Of a DNA stretch of 64,000 bases, positions 36,503 through 45,667 are shown in pieces. A program made the position numbers and the translations under genes. The number at the start of each line of letters is the position of its first letter. The stretch's first letter is position 1. Source of the DNA: Indolivaga macrotermitis (GTDB lineage: Bacteria; Bacteroidota; Bacteroidia; Bacteroidales; Dysgonomonadaceae); the NCBI RefSeq assembly GCF_900128985.1, contig NZ_FQUC01000003.1:268544-332543 (forward strand), in the 5' to 3' direction. Under the pieces are notes generated by a model. It worked only from the letters and a program-made list of their open reading frames with translations, had not been told where the DNA came from and did not search any database.

Positions 36503-37303
36503 TTAGGGCAAACTTTTAAAATAGAAATGTGCGTTTTGTTCCTTCATCTTAAGTATCTCTAAAGGTGGCATACCCGATAATAACCTGCATTCTTTGATAA
36601 AATGCGCCTGGTCGAAATAACCGTTATTTAAAGCAATCTGTAAATAGTCTTTATCAGGCGATAGTAGCAATGCTCTGATAGTCGCTTGGAACCGGCTCGT
36701 AATCTGAAACTTTTTCGGACTGATATTAAATTCATTTTTGAATAAACGTTCAAAATGCCTAAGGCTGATATTTAAATCTTTAGCTAATAAGCCTAGCGAA
36801 AGACTATCGTGATTCCCATAAATATAAGAGATTGAATGATCAAGTAGGGGGATAATACTACTATGTTTATAGAATTGCTTTAAAAAGAAATCATTTAATA
36901 TATCTATTTTACGGCTCCATAATTGTTCTTCCTGTAGTCTATCTACAGTATTTTTCCCTTCGTTAGCCCAAATCTCATTAAATGAAAGAAAGTTATTGGA
37001 GAATTCTTTAAAGTTTAACGAGCAGAAATGGCGGAACGCTCCACTCCTGAATCTGATCGCCAGAAAGTCTAAATCTCCATCAGAGGATATTAAGATTGGT
37101 TTTCGCGGACAAAAAATATGAGATGTTGGCAATATATTTTCCTCTGTACGAAATGAAGACGAAAAGTGTATAAATAGATCAAGCCCTGTACCTGTAAATA
37201 AAGGGAATAATCCGGGCGATTTTTCTCCATTGGAATTACAACGCCAATACCTGTCGATATAAGGCCGTAAAGATATTGGCGGTTTGTAATATGTATACTG
37301 CAT
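36503..37303 (-). CDS. AraC family transcriptional regulator
   Basis: About 266 residues from the ATG at 37303, preferred over 37336, which would overlap the upstream gene's stop at 37317. The N-terminal region (YKPPISLRPYIDRYWRC, FLAIRFRSGAFRHF) resembles the sensing domain of DUF6597-type AraC regulators. The C-terminal double helix-turn-helix includes LGLLAKDLNISLRHFERLFK and IALNNGYFDQAHFIKECRLL. It follows the small monooxygenase gene by 13 bp, which it may control. Confidence 0.87.
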   Translation of the reverse strand: MQYTYYKPPISLRPYIDRYWRCNSNGEKSPGLFPLFTGTGLDLFIHFSSSFRTEENILPTSHIFCPRKPILISSDGDLDFLAIRFRSGAFRHFCSLNFKEFSNNFLSFNEIWANEGKNTVDRLQEEQLWSRKIDILNDFFLKQFYKHSSIIPLLDHSISYIYGNHDSLSLGLLAKDLNISLRHFERLFKNEFNISPKKFQITSRFQATIRALLLSPDKDYLQIALNNGYFDQAHFIKECRLLSGMPPLEILKMKEQNAHFYFKSLP

Positions 37304-37316
37304 TATTATTAAGCTA

Positions 37317-37598
37317 TCAAGCGATAATTTTAACAATGGCTTCTTTCGACTGTAGACTATTCAACACAGCAGAAAAAGATAAATAATGTCCGGTTTTTAA
37401 GTGAAAATTAAAACTTTCGGAATCTTTAAATTTTTCATAAAAGATAAAATCTGTCGGACTTTCGATAGATTGGTATAGTTCATAAAATAAACAGCCCGAT
37501 TCTGATCTTGTTCCTTTTATTAAGTCTACTGTTTCAGCTTTAAATTTATCAATACATTCTGGTTTCACAAAAAACTGCGCGATTATAACTTGTTCCAT
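37317..37598 (-). CDS. antibiotic biosynthesis monooxygenase (ABM) domain protein
   Basis: A 93-residue single ABM-domain protein, a dimeric ferredoxin-like fold: IAQFFVKPECIDKFKAETVD, then GTRSESGCLFYELYQSIESP and FIFYEKFKDSESFNFHLKTGH. Homologues include YgiN-type quinol monooxygenases and other small cofactor-free oxygenases. It is first of a two-gene unit with an AraC regulator. The substrate is unknown. Confidence 0.85.
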   Translation of the reverse strand: MEQVIIAQFFVKPECIDKFKAETVDLIKGTRSESGCLFYELYQSIESPTDFIFYEKFKDSESFNFHLKTGHYLSFSAVLNSLQSKEAIVKIIA

Positions 37599-37741
37599 CT
37601 TGATAAAAATTAGGTCGATTAATAAATTTTTTTCTGGAGTAAAAGTATTAAAGACCTATATTCTATGATTGTAAAAAAACGACATCGGGCAAATTTATAA
37701 TAAAATTTGCCCGATGAGAGTTTTATCTCGAAAGATGGAAC

Positions 37742-39634
37742 TTACTCTAAGTAAGTATATCCGTACAGTCCCGAACGATAATTGGACAAGAATTCTTTGC
37801 CTTCTTCTACTGTTATCGACCCTTGTTTTACACAACTTGTCACCCATGTTTCGACAGTCCGAACCAATTTCTTTGCATTGTATTGCGCGTAATCAAGAAC
37901 TTCTGCAACAGTTTCACCATCGATCATTTGTTCAATCTTATAGCCCGATTCGTCAACCGAAACGTGTACAGCATTAGTGTCACCAAACAGATTATGAAGG
38001 TCTCCTAAAATCTCCTGATAAGCACCTACAAGGAAAACTCCTAAATAGTAAGGTTCATTCTTTTTCAGAGAATGTACAGGTAGATATGCCGACTGGTTAG
38101 CAGCGGGGATAAAATTGTCAATTTTTCCGTCCGAATCACAAGTTACATCTTGTAATGTTGCCATCTTGTCTGGCTTTTCACCTAATCTGTGTATCGGTAT
38201 GATCGGAAATATCTGGTCTATAGCCCATGAGTCCGGTAGAGATTGGAACAGTGAGAAGTTACAGAAGTATTTATCCGGTAAAAGCTTCGACAATTGTTTC
38301 AATTCTTCGGGAGCATGTTTTATTCTTCCTGCCATCGAACACACTTCGCGGGCGATAGAAAAGTATAAACGTTCTACCTGAGCCCGTGTTTTCAATGTTA
38401 CCATTCCGAGGCTGAATAGGTCAAGCGCTTCTTCCCTTATTTGTTGCGAATCGTGCCATGCTTCGAGCATACTTCTCTGATTCAGGTCGTCCCATATTTG
38501 GTACAGTTCACGAACTAATTCGTGATCATCCTCTGCAATTTCTTCATTTTCATTCCATTCGGGTAATCCGGCTGTTTCGAGAACTTCGAATACCAATATG
38601 GAGTGATGTGCTGTCAGAGAACGCCCCGATTCAGTTATGATATTAGGGTGGGGCAGATTATTCTTATCGGCGGCATCTACTATTGTCGAGATTGAGTCAT
38701 TTACATATTCCTGTATGCTATAGTTTACACTACTCTCGCTGTGAGAAGAGCGTGTTCCGTCATAGTCGATACCCAAGCCTCCGCCGATGTCTACAAACTC
38801 AACATTAAAACCTAATGAATGAAGTTGTACATAGAACTGAGATGCCTCACGCAAAGCGGTTTTGATGCGTCGTATTTTTGTAATCTGACTGCCAATATGA
38901 AAATGGATCAACCGAAGAGACGATTGCATATTGTTTTTCTCAAGAAAAGCCAGTGCTTCTAATAATTCACTGGAATTGAGCCCAAACTTACTGCCGTCTC
39001 CACCCGATTCTTCCCATTTTCCACTTCCGCTGCTCGCTAATTTGATACGTATTCCGATATTCGGTTCAATCTTCAGACGTTTAGCTATTCGGGTTATAAG
39101 GGACAATTCGTTCAGTTTCTCGACAACAATAAATATGCGTTTACCCATCTTTTGAGCTAACAATGCCAATTCTATATAACTTTCGTCTTTATATCCGTTA
39201 CAGATAATTAAAGAATTGGGATCGGTATTGATTGCGATTACAGCGTGTAGCTCAGGTTTAGAGCCGGCTTCGAGTCCGATATTAAACTTTTTACCGTGAC
39301 TGACCAATTCCTCTACTACAGGGCGCATTTGATTAACCTTGATCGGATAAATAATATGGTTCTGAGCCTGATAACCATATTCTTTTGATGCTTTCTGAAA
39401 GCACGTCGAGATTTTCTCGATACGGTTATCCAAAATATCCGGAAAACGAACTAATACAGGTGCTGCTACATCCCGTAACTGCAACTCGTCAACTAGTTCC
39501 TTAAGATCAACTGCTACTCCGTCTTTACGTGGAGTAACTATGACATTACCTTTGTCATTGATTGAAAAATAATTAACACCCCAACTGGTGATGTTATACA
39601 ATTCTTCCGAATCTTCAATACGCCATTTTCTCAT
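37742..39634 (-). CDS. speA: biosynthetic arginine decarboxylase
   Basis: A 630-residue PLP-dependent fold III decarboxylase making agmatine from arginine, the first step of the arginine route to polyamines. Landmarks are YPIKVNQMRPVVEELVSHG with the PLP lysine near residue 100, GLEAGSKPEL, LIHFHIGSQI, FVDIGGGLGIDYDG, ITESGRSLTAHHSILVFE and the C-terminal catalytic region with GAYQEILGDLHNLFGDTNAVH. Its length matches SpeA. Agmatine-processing genes are not adjacent. Confidence 0.96.
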   Translation of the reverse strand: MRKWRIEDSEELYNITSWGVNYFSINDKGNVIVTPRKDGVAVDLKELVDELQLRDVAAPVLVRFPDILDNRIEKISTCFQKASKEYGYQAQNHIIYPIKVNQMRPVVEELVSHGKKFNIGLEAGSKPELHAVIAINTDPNSLIICNGYKDESYIELALLAQKMGKRIFIVVEKLNELSLITRIAKRLKIEPNIGIRIKLASSGSGKWEESGGDGSKFGLNSSELLEALAFLEKNNMQSSLRLIHFHIGSQITKIRRIKTALREASQFYVQLHSLGFNVEFVDIGGGLGIDYDGTRSSHSESSVNYSIQEYVNDSISTIVDAADKNNLPHPNIITESGRSLTAHHSILVFEVLETAGLPEWNENEEIAEDDHELVRELYQIWDDLNQRSMLEAWHDSQQIREEALDLFSLGMVTLKTRAQVERLYFSIAREVCSMAGRIKHAPEELKQLSKLLPDKYFCNFSLFQSLPDSWAIDQIFPIIPIHRLGEKPDKMATLQDVTCDSDGKIDNFIPAANQSAYLPVHSLKKNEPYYLGVFLVGAYQEILGDLHNLFGDTNAVHVSVDESGYKIEQMIDGETVAEVLDYAQYNAKKLVRTVETWVTSCVKQGSITVEEGKEFLSNYRSGLYGYTYLE

Positions 39635-39757
39635 TATTGCAAATAGCCTCCTTTTTATAAAATTAATACTCTGAAAACTAAGGTACCAGACCTCTTTTAT
39701 TATTTTATAAAGCGTAACAAATCAAGGGCTGTTACGACTTCGAAATGTGTTACAAAT

Positions 39758-40264
39758 TTATTCCTTTTCCAATACTTTGGTTATTTCTGCTATATATAAG
39801 TAATGGAAGTCTTTGCTTGGATACCAATGGCCGATTAAGCCTTTCTCTAAAAAAGAATTTTCGGTTATTTCCTGTACAAACAATTTCCTCGCAAAAATAC
39901 TGGTATGCGCTTCCTCGAAGAATGGAACTTTATTGTCATGGATAATATGTAAATCTGCTTTTAAGATTTTATCTTCGTCCCGTCCGGAGGCATTTCCCAG
40001 ATATGCAAGCTTCTTCTTAAATGAATTATCGAAAAATGTCAGGGAAAAAGAATCAGCATTGTCTACAAACTCTTTAGTATAACGCTGTGGACGTATAACA
40101 ACAAATACTACCTCCTTGTTCCACATAATACCTAGTCCGCCCCAACTGGCAGTCATTGTATTGACTACTCCGTCTTTTTCGGCAGTAACGAGCATCCATT
40201 CGTTTTTGAGATCAAAAGGCGAAAATTTCAACTCATTAGCTTTTATTTCTTTGAAGTTATCCAT
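39758..40264 (-). CDS. flavin reductase-like FMN-binding protein
   Basis: A 168-residue protein of the flavin reductase/FMN-binding split-barrel family: EWMLVTAEKDGVVNTMTASW, VVFVVIRPQRYTKEFVDNA, SFSLTFFDNSFKKKLAYLGN, and EKGLIGHWYPSKDFHYLYIA. It probably binds FMN and reduces a flavin or small substrate. It lies 24 bp after the class III aminotransferase stop and is likely cotranscribed with it. Confidence 0.82.
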   Translation of the reverse strand: MDNFKEIKANELKFSPFDLKNEWMLVTAEKDGVVNTMTASWGGLGIMWNKEVVFVVIRPQRYTKEFVDNADSFSLTFFDNSFKKKLAYLGNASGRDEDKILKADLHIIHDNKVPFFEEAHTSIFARKLFVQEITENSFLEKGLIGHWYPSKDFHYLYIAEITKVLEKE

Positions 40265-40288
40265 ATCAGTACTTGTTTAATAAGATTC

Positions 40289-41416
40289 TTAATCTACTAA
40301 TAACAAATCTAATCTGTCAACCAAAGTATCCAGATCAGTTGTAGATATATTAAGAGGGGGAAGCAGTCGTATAGAATTGTTTTTGTATCCGGTTATTATT
40401 CCGTTCTCGAACAATCTGTGATGAATATTTTCTCCATCAATATCCATTTCAAGTTCTATAGCCATCATCAGCCCTTTACCCCGTATATCCTTTATTTTTC
40501 CGGAATGTTTCTGCTTGATTCTCTCCAGTTGTTCTTTGAAATAAACACCCATATTCAAAGAAGCTTCAACAAGCTTCTCTTCTTCTATAACTTTAATAAC
40601 TTCCAAAGCGATAGCACAGCCTAACGGATCATTCTGATGAGATTGGGCATAACGAAAAGGTTTATTCTCGAATTGTCTGAGTACATCATTACTGATAGTT
40701 ATCGCACTGATCGGAAAACCATTTCCCAGAGCTTTACCGGATACTACTATATCAACAGGAATATTGTAGTGCTGATATCCATACCATTTTCCGGTTCTAC
40801 CCATTCCGGTTGTGACTTCTTCTGCAATAATCATGCAGTTATTTTCTTTCGCCAGATTGACAATTTTTCGGACAAACTCATATTCCGGAAATTGGACAAT
40901 GTCTATTGATGCACCTCCTGTCTCCAGAACAAATGCAGAAATATCTCTGAAATCGATATTCGAAATATCGTCTGTTTTGTTAAACCTGATGTTGACAATA
41001 TTTTCGTTTTCTTCAGAAATTTGTCCCCAGCCGTATGCACTCAAATAGGTATTATCTATTTTCAGTATTTTTTTACGCCCTGTCAGATGACGAGCTAAAG
41101 AAATAGCCAGATTTACAGCCTCGGAACCCGAACTAAGAAAAACACTGGAACCATTATGTAAACCTGTTATCCTTAATAGTTGTTCAGATAAGTCCTCTGC
41201 AAATCGATTCGTGAATTTATATCCGTGATGAATAGCTAGTTTAGTCTGTCTCTCTATAACTTCCGTAATTCTTTTGTGGGAATGTCCGATATTGGCACAC
41301 CATACCCCCGATTCGAAGTCTATATATTGCTTACCATCCGAATCATACTGATAATATCCCTCAGATTTTACCAATACTTTTTCCGCAGAGGGATAAAAGG
41401 GTATGATTTTTTTCAT
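40289..41416 (-). CDS. class III aminotransferase
   Basis: About 375 residues from the ATG at 41416 (MKKIIPFYPSAEKVLVKSEG); an upstream in-frame ATG at 41485 adds a non-conserved tail. It is a PLP-dependent ornithine/GABA-type aminotransferase: FESGVWCANIGHSHKRI, FLSSGSEAVNLAISLARHLTG, the metal-free pocket region MIIAEEVTTGMGRTGKWYG, and PLP lysine in VVSGKALGNGFPISA. It is shorter than typical members (about 400-450). The exact substrate cannot be told from sequence; the preceding speA gene hints at amine metabolism only weakly. Confidence 0.85.
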   Translation of the reverse strand: MKKIIPFYPSAEKVLVKSEGYYQYDSDGKQYIDFESGVWCANIGHSHKRITEVIERQTKLAIHHGYKFTNRFAEDLSEQLLRITGLHNGSSVFLSSGSEAVNLAISLARHLTGRKKILKIDNTYLSAYGWGQISEENENIVNIRFNKTDDISNIDFRDISAFVLETGGASIDIVQFPEYEFVRKIVNLAKENNCMIIAEEVTTGMGRTGKWYGYQHYNIPVDIVVSGKALGNGFPISAITISNDVLRQFENKPFRYAQSHQNDPLGCAIALEVIKVIEEEKLVEASLNMGVYFKEQLERIKQKHSGKIKDIRGKGLMMAIELEMDIDGENIHHRLFENGIITGYKNNSIRLLPPLNISTTDLDTLVDRLDLLLVD

Positions 41417-41521
41417 TATATGTAAGTAGCAGAAACTATTAATAGTATATCTAAACTTATGATCAGCTTTGTCTTTATTTACCAAAGCTATAAAAAGTAT
41501 ATTCTGTTGAAATGCTTTCTT

Positions 41522-43309
41522 TTAATCCAGTTTCAAAACAGCAAGGAATGCTTTTTGTGGAACTTCTACGTTACCCACTTGTTTCATACGTTTCTTTCCT
41601 TCTTTTTGCTTTTCCAGAAGTTTACGTTTACGCGAGATGTCACCTCCATAACATTTTGCCGTTACATCTTTACGTACTGCCTTAATAGTTTCACGGGCTA
41701 TGATCTTTGCTCCGACAGCTGCCTGTATAGCAATATCAAATTGTTGGCGTGGGATAAGTTCTTTCAATTTCTCACACATGCGCCTACCAAAATTTACGGC
41801 ATTATCCTGATGGGTTAATGTAGATAGTGCATCCACCGGTTCACCATTAAGCAGAATATCCATCTTGACAAGCTTTGCCTGACGATAATCATGCATATGG
41901 TAATCAAAAGAAGCATATCCTTTCGAGATACTTTTCAACTTGTCATAAAAGTCGATAACGATCTCACCTAGAGGTATATCGTATGTAATCTCTACACGGT
42001 CTCCCGATATATACTCTTGTTTGAGGAGTATACCTCTTTTCCCTAAACAGAGGGTCATAATAGGACCGATATAGGTCGTATTGGTAATCACCGATGCCCG
42101 TATATATGGTTCTTCTATATAGTCAATAAGAGTAGGATCGGGGAGTCCCGACGGGTTGTGCACTTCTTTTACATTGCCTTTCTTATCATATACAAGATAC
42201 GAAACGTTGGGGACGGTAGTAATTACATCCATATTAAATTCTCTGTCGAGACGTTCCTGTATAATTTCCATATGCAGTAGTCCGAGGAATCCGCAACGGA
42301 ATCCAAAACCAAGGGCAATCGACGATTCGGGTTGGAATGTCAGGGAGGCATCATTCAATTGCAGTTTTTCGAGGGAAGCGCGCAGGTCTTCAAAATCTTC
42401 ACTTTCGATAGGATATACCCCTGCAAACACCATTGGTTTTACTTCTTCAAAGCCATCGATCGCTTTTTCGCAAGGATTTTTCACATGAGTGATAGTATCA
42501 CCTACCTTTACTTCCTTCGATGTTTTTATACCCGATATGATATACCCGACATCTCCGCAGGTTACTTCCTCACGAGGTGACATATCGAGTTTGAGTACAC
42601 CAATTTCGTCGGCATCGTACTCTTTACCTGTCGCGAAGAATTTTACAAGGTCCCCTTTACGGATACTCCCGTTTACTATTTTAAAATATGCTATGATTCC
42701 CCGGAATGAGTTGAAAACCGAGTCGAAGATCAATGCTTGTAAGGGAGCCTCCGGATCACCTTTAGGTGCGGGAACACGATCTATAATAGCATCTAGTATA
42801 TCATAAACACCTTGTCCGGTTTTTCCACTGGCGCGGATTATTTCTTCACGTTTACATCCAAGTAGTTCAATAATCTGGTCTTCTACTTCATCGGGCATGG
42901 CACTCGGTAAGTCTATCTTATTTAAGATCGGGATGATCTCAAGGTCGTTATCGATAGCCATATACAAGTTCGATATGGTTTGAGCTTGTATCCCTTGTGC
43001 GGCATCTACTATAAGCAGTGCACCTTCGCATGCAGCGATAGACCGTGATACCTCATAGGAAAAATCGACGTGTCCCGGAGTGTCTATCAGGTTCAGTATA
43101 TATGTTTCATCTTGGTATGTATATTGCATTTGTATAGCATGGCTTTTGATTGTGATACCACGCTCTCGCTCTAAATCCATATTGTCCAACACCTGTGCTT
43201 GCAGGTCTTTACCTTCTACAGTTTTAGTGTATTCCAGTAAACGGTCAGCCAAAGTACTTTTACCGTGGTCAATATGTGCTATAATGCAAAAATTACGTAT
43301 TTTATTCAT
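41522..43309 (-). CDS. lepA: elongation factor 4 (LepA)
   Basis: A 595-residue translational GTPase acting on stalled or mistranslocated ribosomes. The G domain has [17 protein letters not shown] (G1), RERGITIKS (G2), [17 protein letters not shown] (G3 with the catalytic His) and NKIDLPSA (G4). The LepA-specific C-terminal domain includes [25 protein letters not shown] and [25 protein letters not shown]. Its length fits EF4. A consensus-like promoter lies 64 bp upstream. Confidence 0.97.
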   Translation of the reverse strand: MNKIRNFCIIAHIDHGKSTLADRLLEYTKTVEGKDLQAQVLDNMDLERERGITIKSHAIQMQYTYQDETYILNLIDTPGHVDFSYEVSRSIAACEGALLIVDAAQGIQAQTISNLYMAIDNDLEIIPILNKIDLPSAMPDEVEDQIIELLGCKREEIIRASGKTGQGVYDILDAIIDRVPAPKGDPEAPLQALIFDSVFNSFRGIIAYFKIVNGSIRKGDLVKFFATGKEYDADEIGVLKLDMSPREEVTCGDVGYIISGIKTSKEVKVGDTITHVKNPCEKAIDGFEEVKPMVFAGVYPIESEDFEDLRASLEKLQLNDASLTFQPESSIALGFGFRCGFLGLLHMEIIQERLDREFNMDVITTVPNVSYLVYDKKGNVKEVHNPSGLPDPTLIDYIEEPYIRASVITNTTYIGPIMTLCLGKRGILLKQEYISGDRVEITYDIPLGEIVIDFYDKLKSISKGYASFDYHMHDYRQAKLVKMDILLNGEPVDALSTLTHQDNAVNFGRRMCEKLKELIPRQQFDIAIQAAVGAKIIARETIKAVRKDVTAKCYGGDISRKRKLLEKQKEGKKRMKQVGNVEVPQKAFLAVLKLD

Positions 43310-43372
43310 CTTCTAGAAAGGCAATCTGTTGATTTTTTATCATTGAGATACACTACCCCAATTTATGGATTG

Positions 43373-43403
43373 CAAATATACACAAAGAATTACAGTCTCG
43401 AAA
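43373..43403 (-). promoter_or_regulatory. promoter of lepA
   Basis: On the minus strand TTTC (43403-43400), a 19-bp spacer and TATATTTG (43380-43373) match the Bacteroidota consensus with one mismatch in the -33 box. Confidence 0.55.
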
Positions 43404-43451
43404 TAACATTGAGTTATAAAATCACAATGTCAGCCTGTATATCCACAAAAG

Positions 43452-43484
43452 AATCCCCGGATATCATACAGGTATCCGGGGATT
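43452..43484 (-). terminator. terminator of the SGNH-like lipoprotein gene
   Basis: A perfect 12-bp stem (43452-43463 with 43473-43484) and a 9-nt loop lie 25 bp past the stop at 43510. Confidence 0.8.
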
Positions 43485-43509
43485 TTGATTTATAGCTGAC
43501 TAAGTTATT

Positions 43510-44397
43510 TTATTTGTACGAAGCAGCGATTTTTTCTAAAGCTTGAGGATTGGATATTCCTTTAGCTACATCCATTAAAGCGATCTCATCCCTGTCCCCT
43601 GTTCCGGTTGCAAGAGGTAGTTGTTGAGGTATTTTAGGCGTTTCTCCGAATAATGTTTGATATAAAACGATTGAGTTTAAGAAAACTGCATCATTCAACA
43701 TATGGCGAGAACTGTCGGTGTGGCGTAATACATCCTTGCCTTCTTTCTCGGCAGAATACCCTTCTTTCCCTTGATAAGCGGCACCTAAAGCAGTTGCAAA
43801 TTTAAGGATACCTGTGTTAGTCAATGCTTTTGCTACTTTTACGGCATTATCACTCAATACTTTCTGGTAGTCGTCATAATCAGAATCTTCATAATCGATA
43901 GGGAACATAAGTTCGTAGATATATGCTGCTACATCAGGACTGTTCTTGATGATCAGGTCATGGATAGATTTACAGTCGGCTATATATTGCTTTTCATCTT
44001 GAGCAGCTACCGGGGTTGATTCCTGTAAGATTACATAGTCGAAGTAGTTCCCATCCTGATCGGTTTCAGCAAAAAGTTTATTTGCTTTCGCTTTGTTTGC
44101 CGACAATATCTTGTCGATGCTGACACCCATTTCTATTAGTGTTGCAACTTCAACTTGTTTACCGTTTTCTTTAGCCAGAGCCTCGAGCATCAACGGAAAA
44201 CTTGCGAAATATTCGGTGTGGCTGTTCCCTACAAATAAAACCCTTATAGGTCCTTCCGACTTTGGCGGTATGGGTTTTGCAACAGTTTCTTGTTTAGCTT
44301 CTGTTGTACTCGCATTATTACTGTCCGTTTTGTTACCGGATGTGCATGATGTTAGGAGGAAAGCTCCAACTAAAGTGTACAAAAAGAATTTTTTCAT
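43510..44397 (-). CDS. lipoprotein with SGNH-hydrolase-like domain
   Basis: About 295 residues from the ATG at 44397, which gives a clean lipoprotein signal (FLLTSC); an ATG at 44475 adds a tail without a signal. After a Ser/Lys-rich linker, the domain opens with RVLFVGNSHTEYFASFPLML, resembling block I of SGNH/GDSL hydrolases (G-N-S), and continues with FDYVILQEST, similar to block III. A possible block V is around HMLNDAVFLNSI. It may be a surface esterase, but the catalytic set is not fully convincing. It is monocistronic with a promoter and terminator. Confidence 0.62.
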   Translation of the reverse strand: MKKFFLYTLVGAFLLTSCTSGNKTDSNNASTTEAKQETVAKPIPPKSEGPIRVLFVGNSHTEYFASFPLMLEALAKENGKQVEVATLIEMGVSIDKILSANKAKANKLFAETDQDGNYFDYVILQESTPVAAQDEKQYIADCKSIHDLIIKNSPDVAAYIYELMFPIDYEDSDYDDYQKVLSDNAVKVAKALTNTGILKFATALGAAYQGKEGYSAEKEGKDVLRHTDSSRHMLNDAVFLNSIVLYQTLFGETPKIPQQLPLATGTGDRDEIALMDVAKGISNPQALEKIAASYK

Positions 44398-44454
44398 AAA
44401 AAAAGAGTGTTTTGATTTAGTATAAAAAAATGAATAATCCCTAGTTTCGGCTTG

Positions 44455-44484
44455 CAAAGATATACAAAGAATCATTTAACCAAA
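44455..44484 (-). promoter_or_regulatory. promoter of the SGNH-like lipoprotein gene
   Basis: On the minus strand TTTG (44484-44481) and TATCTTTG (44462-44455) are separated by 18 bp, one short of the usual 19-21. Confidence 0.5.
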
Positions 44485-44509
44485 GAGCAAACGTCCGGGT
44501 TCCGAAATA

Positions 44510-44539
44510 AAAGAGGGAAGTATGGTTACTTCCCTCTTT
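44510..44539 (-). terminator. terminator of the ROK gene
   Basis: A perfect 13-bp stem (44510-44522 with 44527-44539), a 4-nt loop and a T-rich minus-strand tail. Confidence 0.85.
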
Positions 44540-44564
44540 ATTTATTTTGTATAGAGTAGGACAA

Positions 44565-45389
44565 TTAAGGGATAAGGGCTGCTGCACCTAATAATCCTAT
44601 ATTTTCTTTTCGTGAGACAAGTATTTCGACACTTTTAATGATATGAGGGTGTAAGAATGTGTCCAGTTGTTGATACATAGTTTTAGCAAAATAATTGAAT
44701 GCCGGCGCTATGTTTCCGCCGATAACGATAGCTTCCGGATCATAAACTGATAGAACTGCTTTTAGAAGATTCCCTACATGGAATCCAAACTCTTCCCATA
44801 TCCTCAATGCTTCCGGATCATTATTGTTAGCTCTGAGCAGGAGTACATGTCCTGTTGTGTTAAATCTTTGAAAAAAGTGAGCCGAACAATAACTTTCATA
44901 ATCGCTGTCGAGATAAGATAAGCTACCTATCTCCCCGGCACCGGTATTCATACCTTCATAAAGCATATTATTGACAATAATACCGGCTCCAACACCGGCT
45001 CCCAAAATCACACCGACAATATTCTGGTACATGGTGGCTTCGCCATAGTACCGTTCGCCGAAAACAAAACAGTTAGAGTCGTTATTCACTACAACCTGTA
45101 CCTGAAATTCGGATTCTAATATTTCTTTCAGGAATATTTCTTTCCATGATGGTATATTTATAGTATTGTAAACTATGCCGTGCCTGGCATCTACAATAGA
45201 AGGAACACCTATACCTATACCTTTGATATTGGAATTCATTACTTTCCTGATAGTATTAATAAGACTATCAATTGTCTCTTGTTCCGATTTATCATAAGGA
45301 AAAGGATCTGATACTATTTTATGAATAATACCTCCATCTACAACTCCTGCGCGAACATTTGTTGCTCCTAAGTCTACACCTATTCTCAT
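44565..45389 (-). CDS. ROK family sugar kinase-like protein without the zinc motif
   Basis: A 274-residue ROK (repressor/ORF/kinase) protein with no DNA-binding domain, so a sugar-kinase type. Features are the phosphate loop RIGVDLGATNVRAGVVDG, GIGIGVPSIVDARHG, the catalytic Asp in VVVNNDSNCFVFGERYYG, GVILGAGVGAGIIVNN and MNTGAGEIGSLSYLDS. Most ROK kinases continue with a zinc-binding CxCGxxGCxE, but here the region reads ESYCSAHFFQRFN with only one Cys, so the zinc site is missing. The substrate is unknown. It is monocistronic, with a possible -7 box TATATTTG at 45504-45497. Confidence 0.82.
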   Translation of the reverse strand: MRIGVDLGATNVRAGVVDGGIIHKIVSDPFPYDKSEQETIDSLINTIRKVMNSNIKGIGIGVPSIVDARHGIVYNTINIPSWKEIFLKEILESEFQVQVVVNNDSNCFVFGERYYGEATMYQNIVGVILGAGVGAGIIVNNMLYEGMNTGAGEIGSLSYLDSDYESYCSAHFFQRFNTTGHVLLLRANNNDPEALRIWEEFGFHVGNLLKAVLSVYDPEAIVIGGNIAPAFNYFAKTMYQQLDTFLHPHIIKSVEILVSRKENIGLLGAAALIP

Positions 45390-45612
45390 GTCATTTTCTG
45401 ATAATACTTCTTAGCACCCGGCTAAACACCTGCTATTTATTTAGCATTTAATAATCAGTATATTGGATTTCAGCGAAGAAATTCCATTGGGTTATGCAAA
45501 TATAAGTTAAGCAATCGGAAAAACATAAGTTCTTGTCCATTAATTACCGAATAAAAAAAGAACATAAGTATTGAAATATGAGAAAATAGAGAACTATTTT
45601 TACGAAAAATAC

Positions 45613-45658
45613 AAAAAGAGCTGTCCTCCATAATTGGAAACAGCTCTTTTTCTTTTTC
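45613..45658 (-). terminator. terminator of the M3 peptidase gene
   Basis: A perfect 11-bp stem (45613-45623 with 45641-45651) begins 17 bp past the stop at 45668. Confidence 0.8.
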
Positions 45659-45667
45659 TCATATTTT

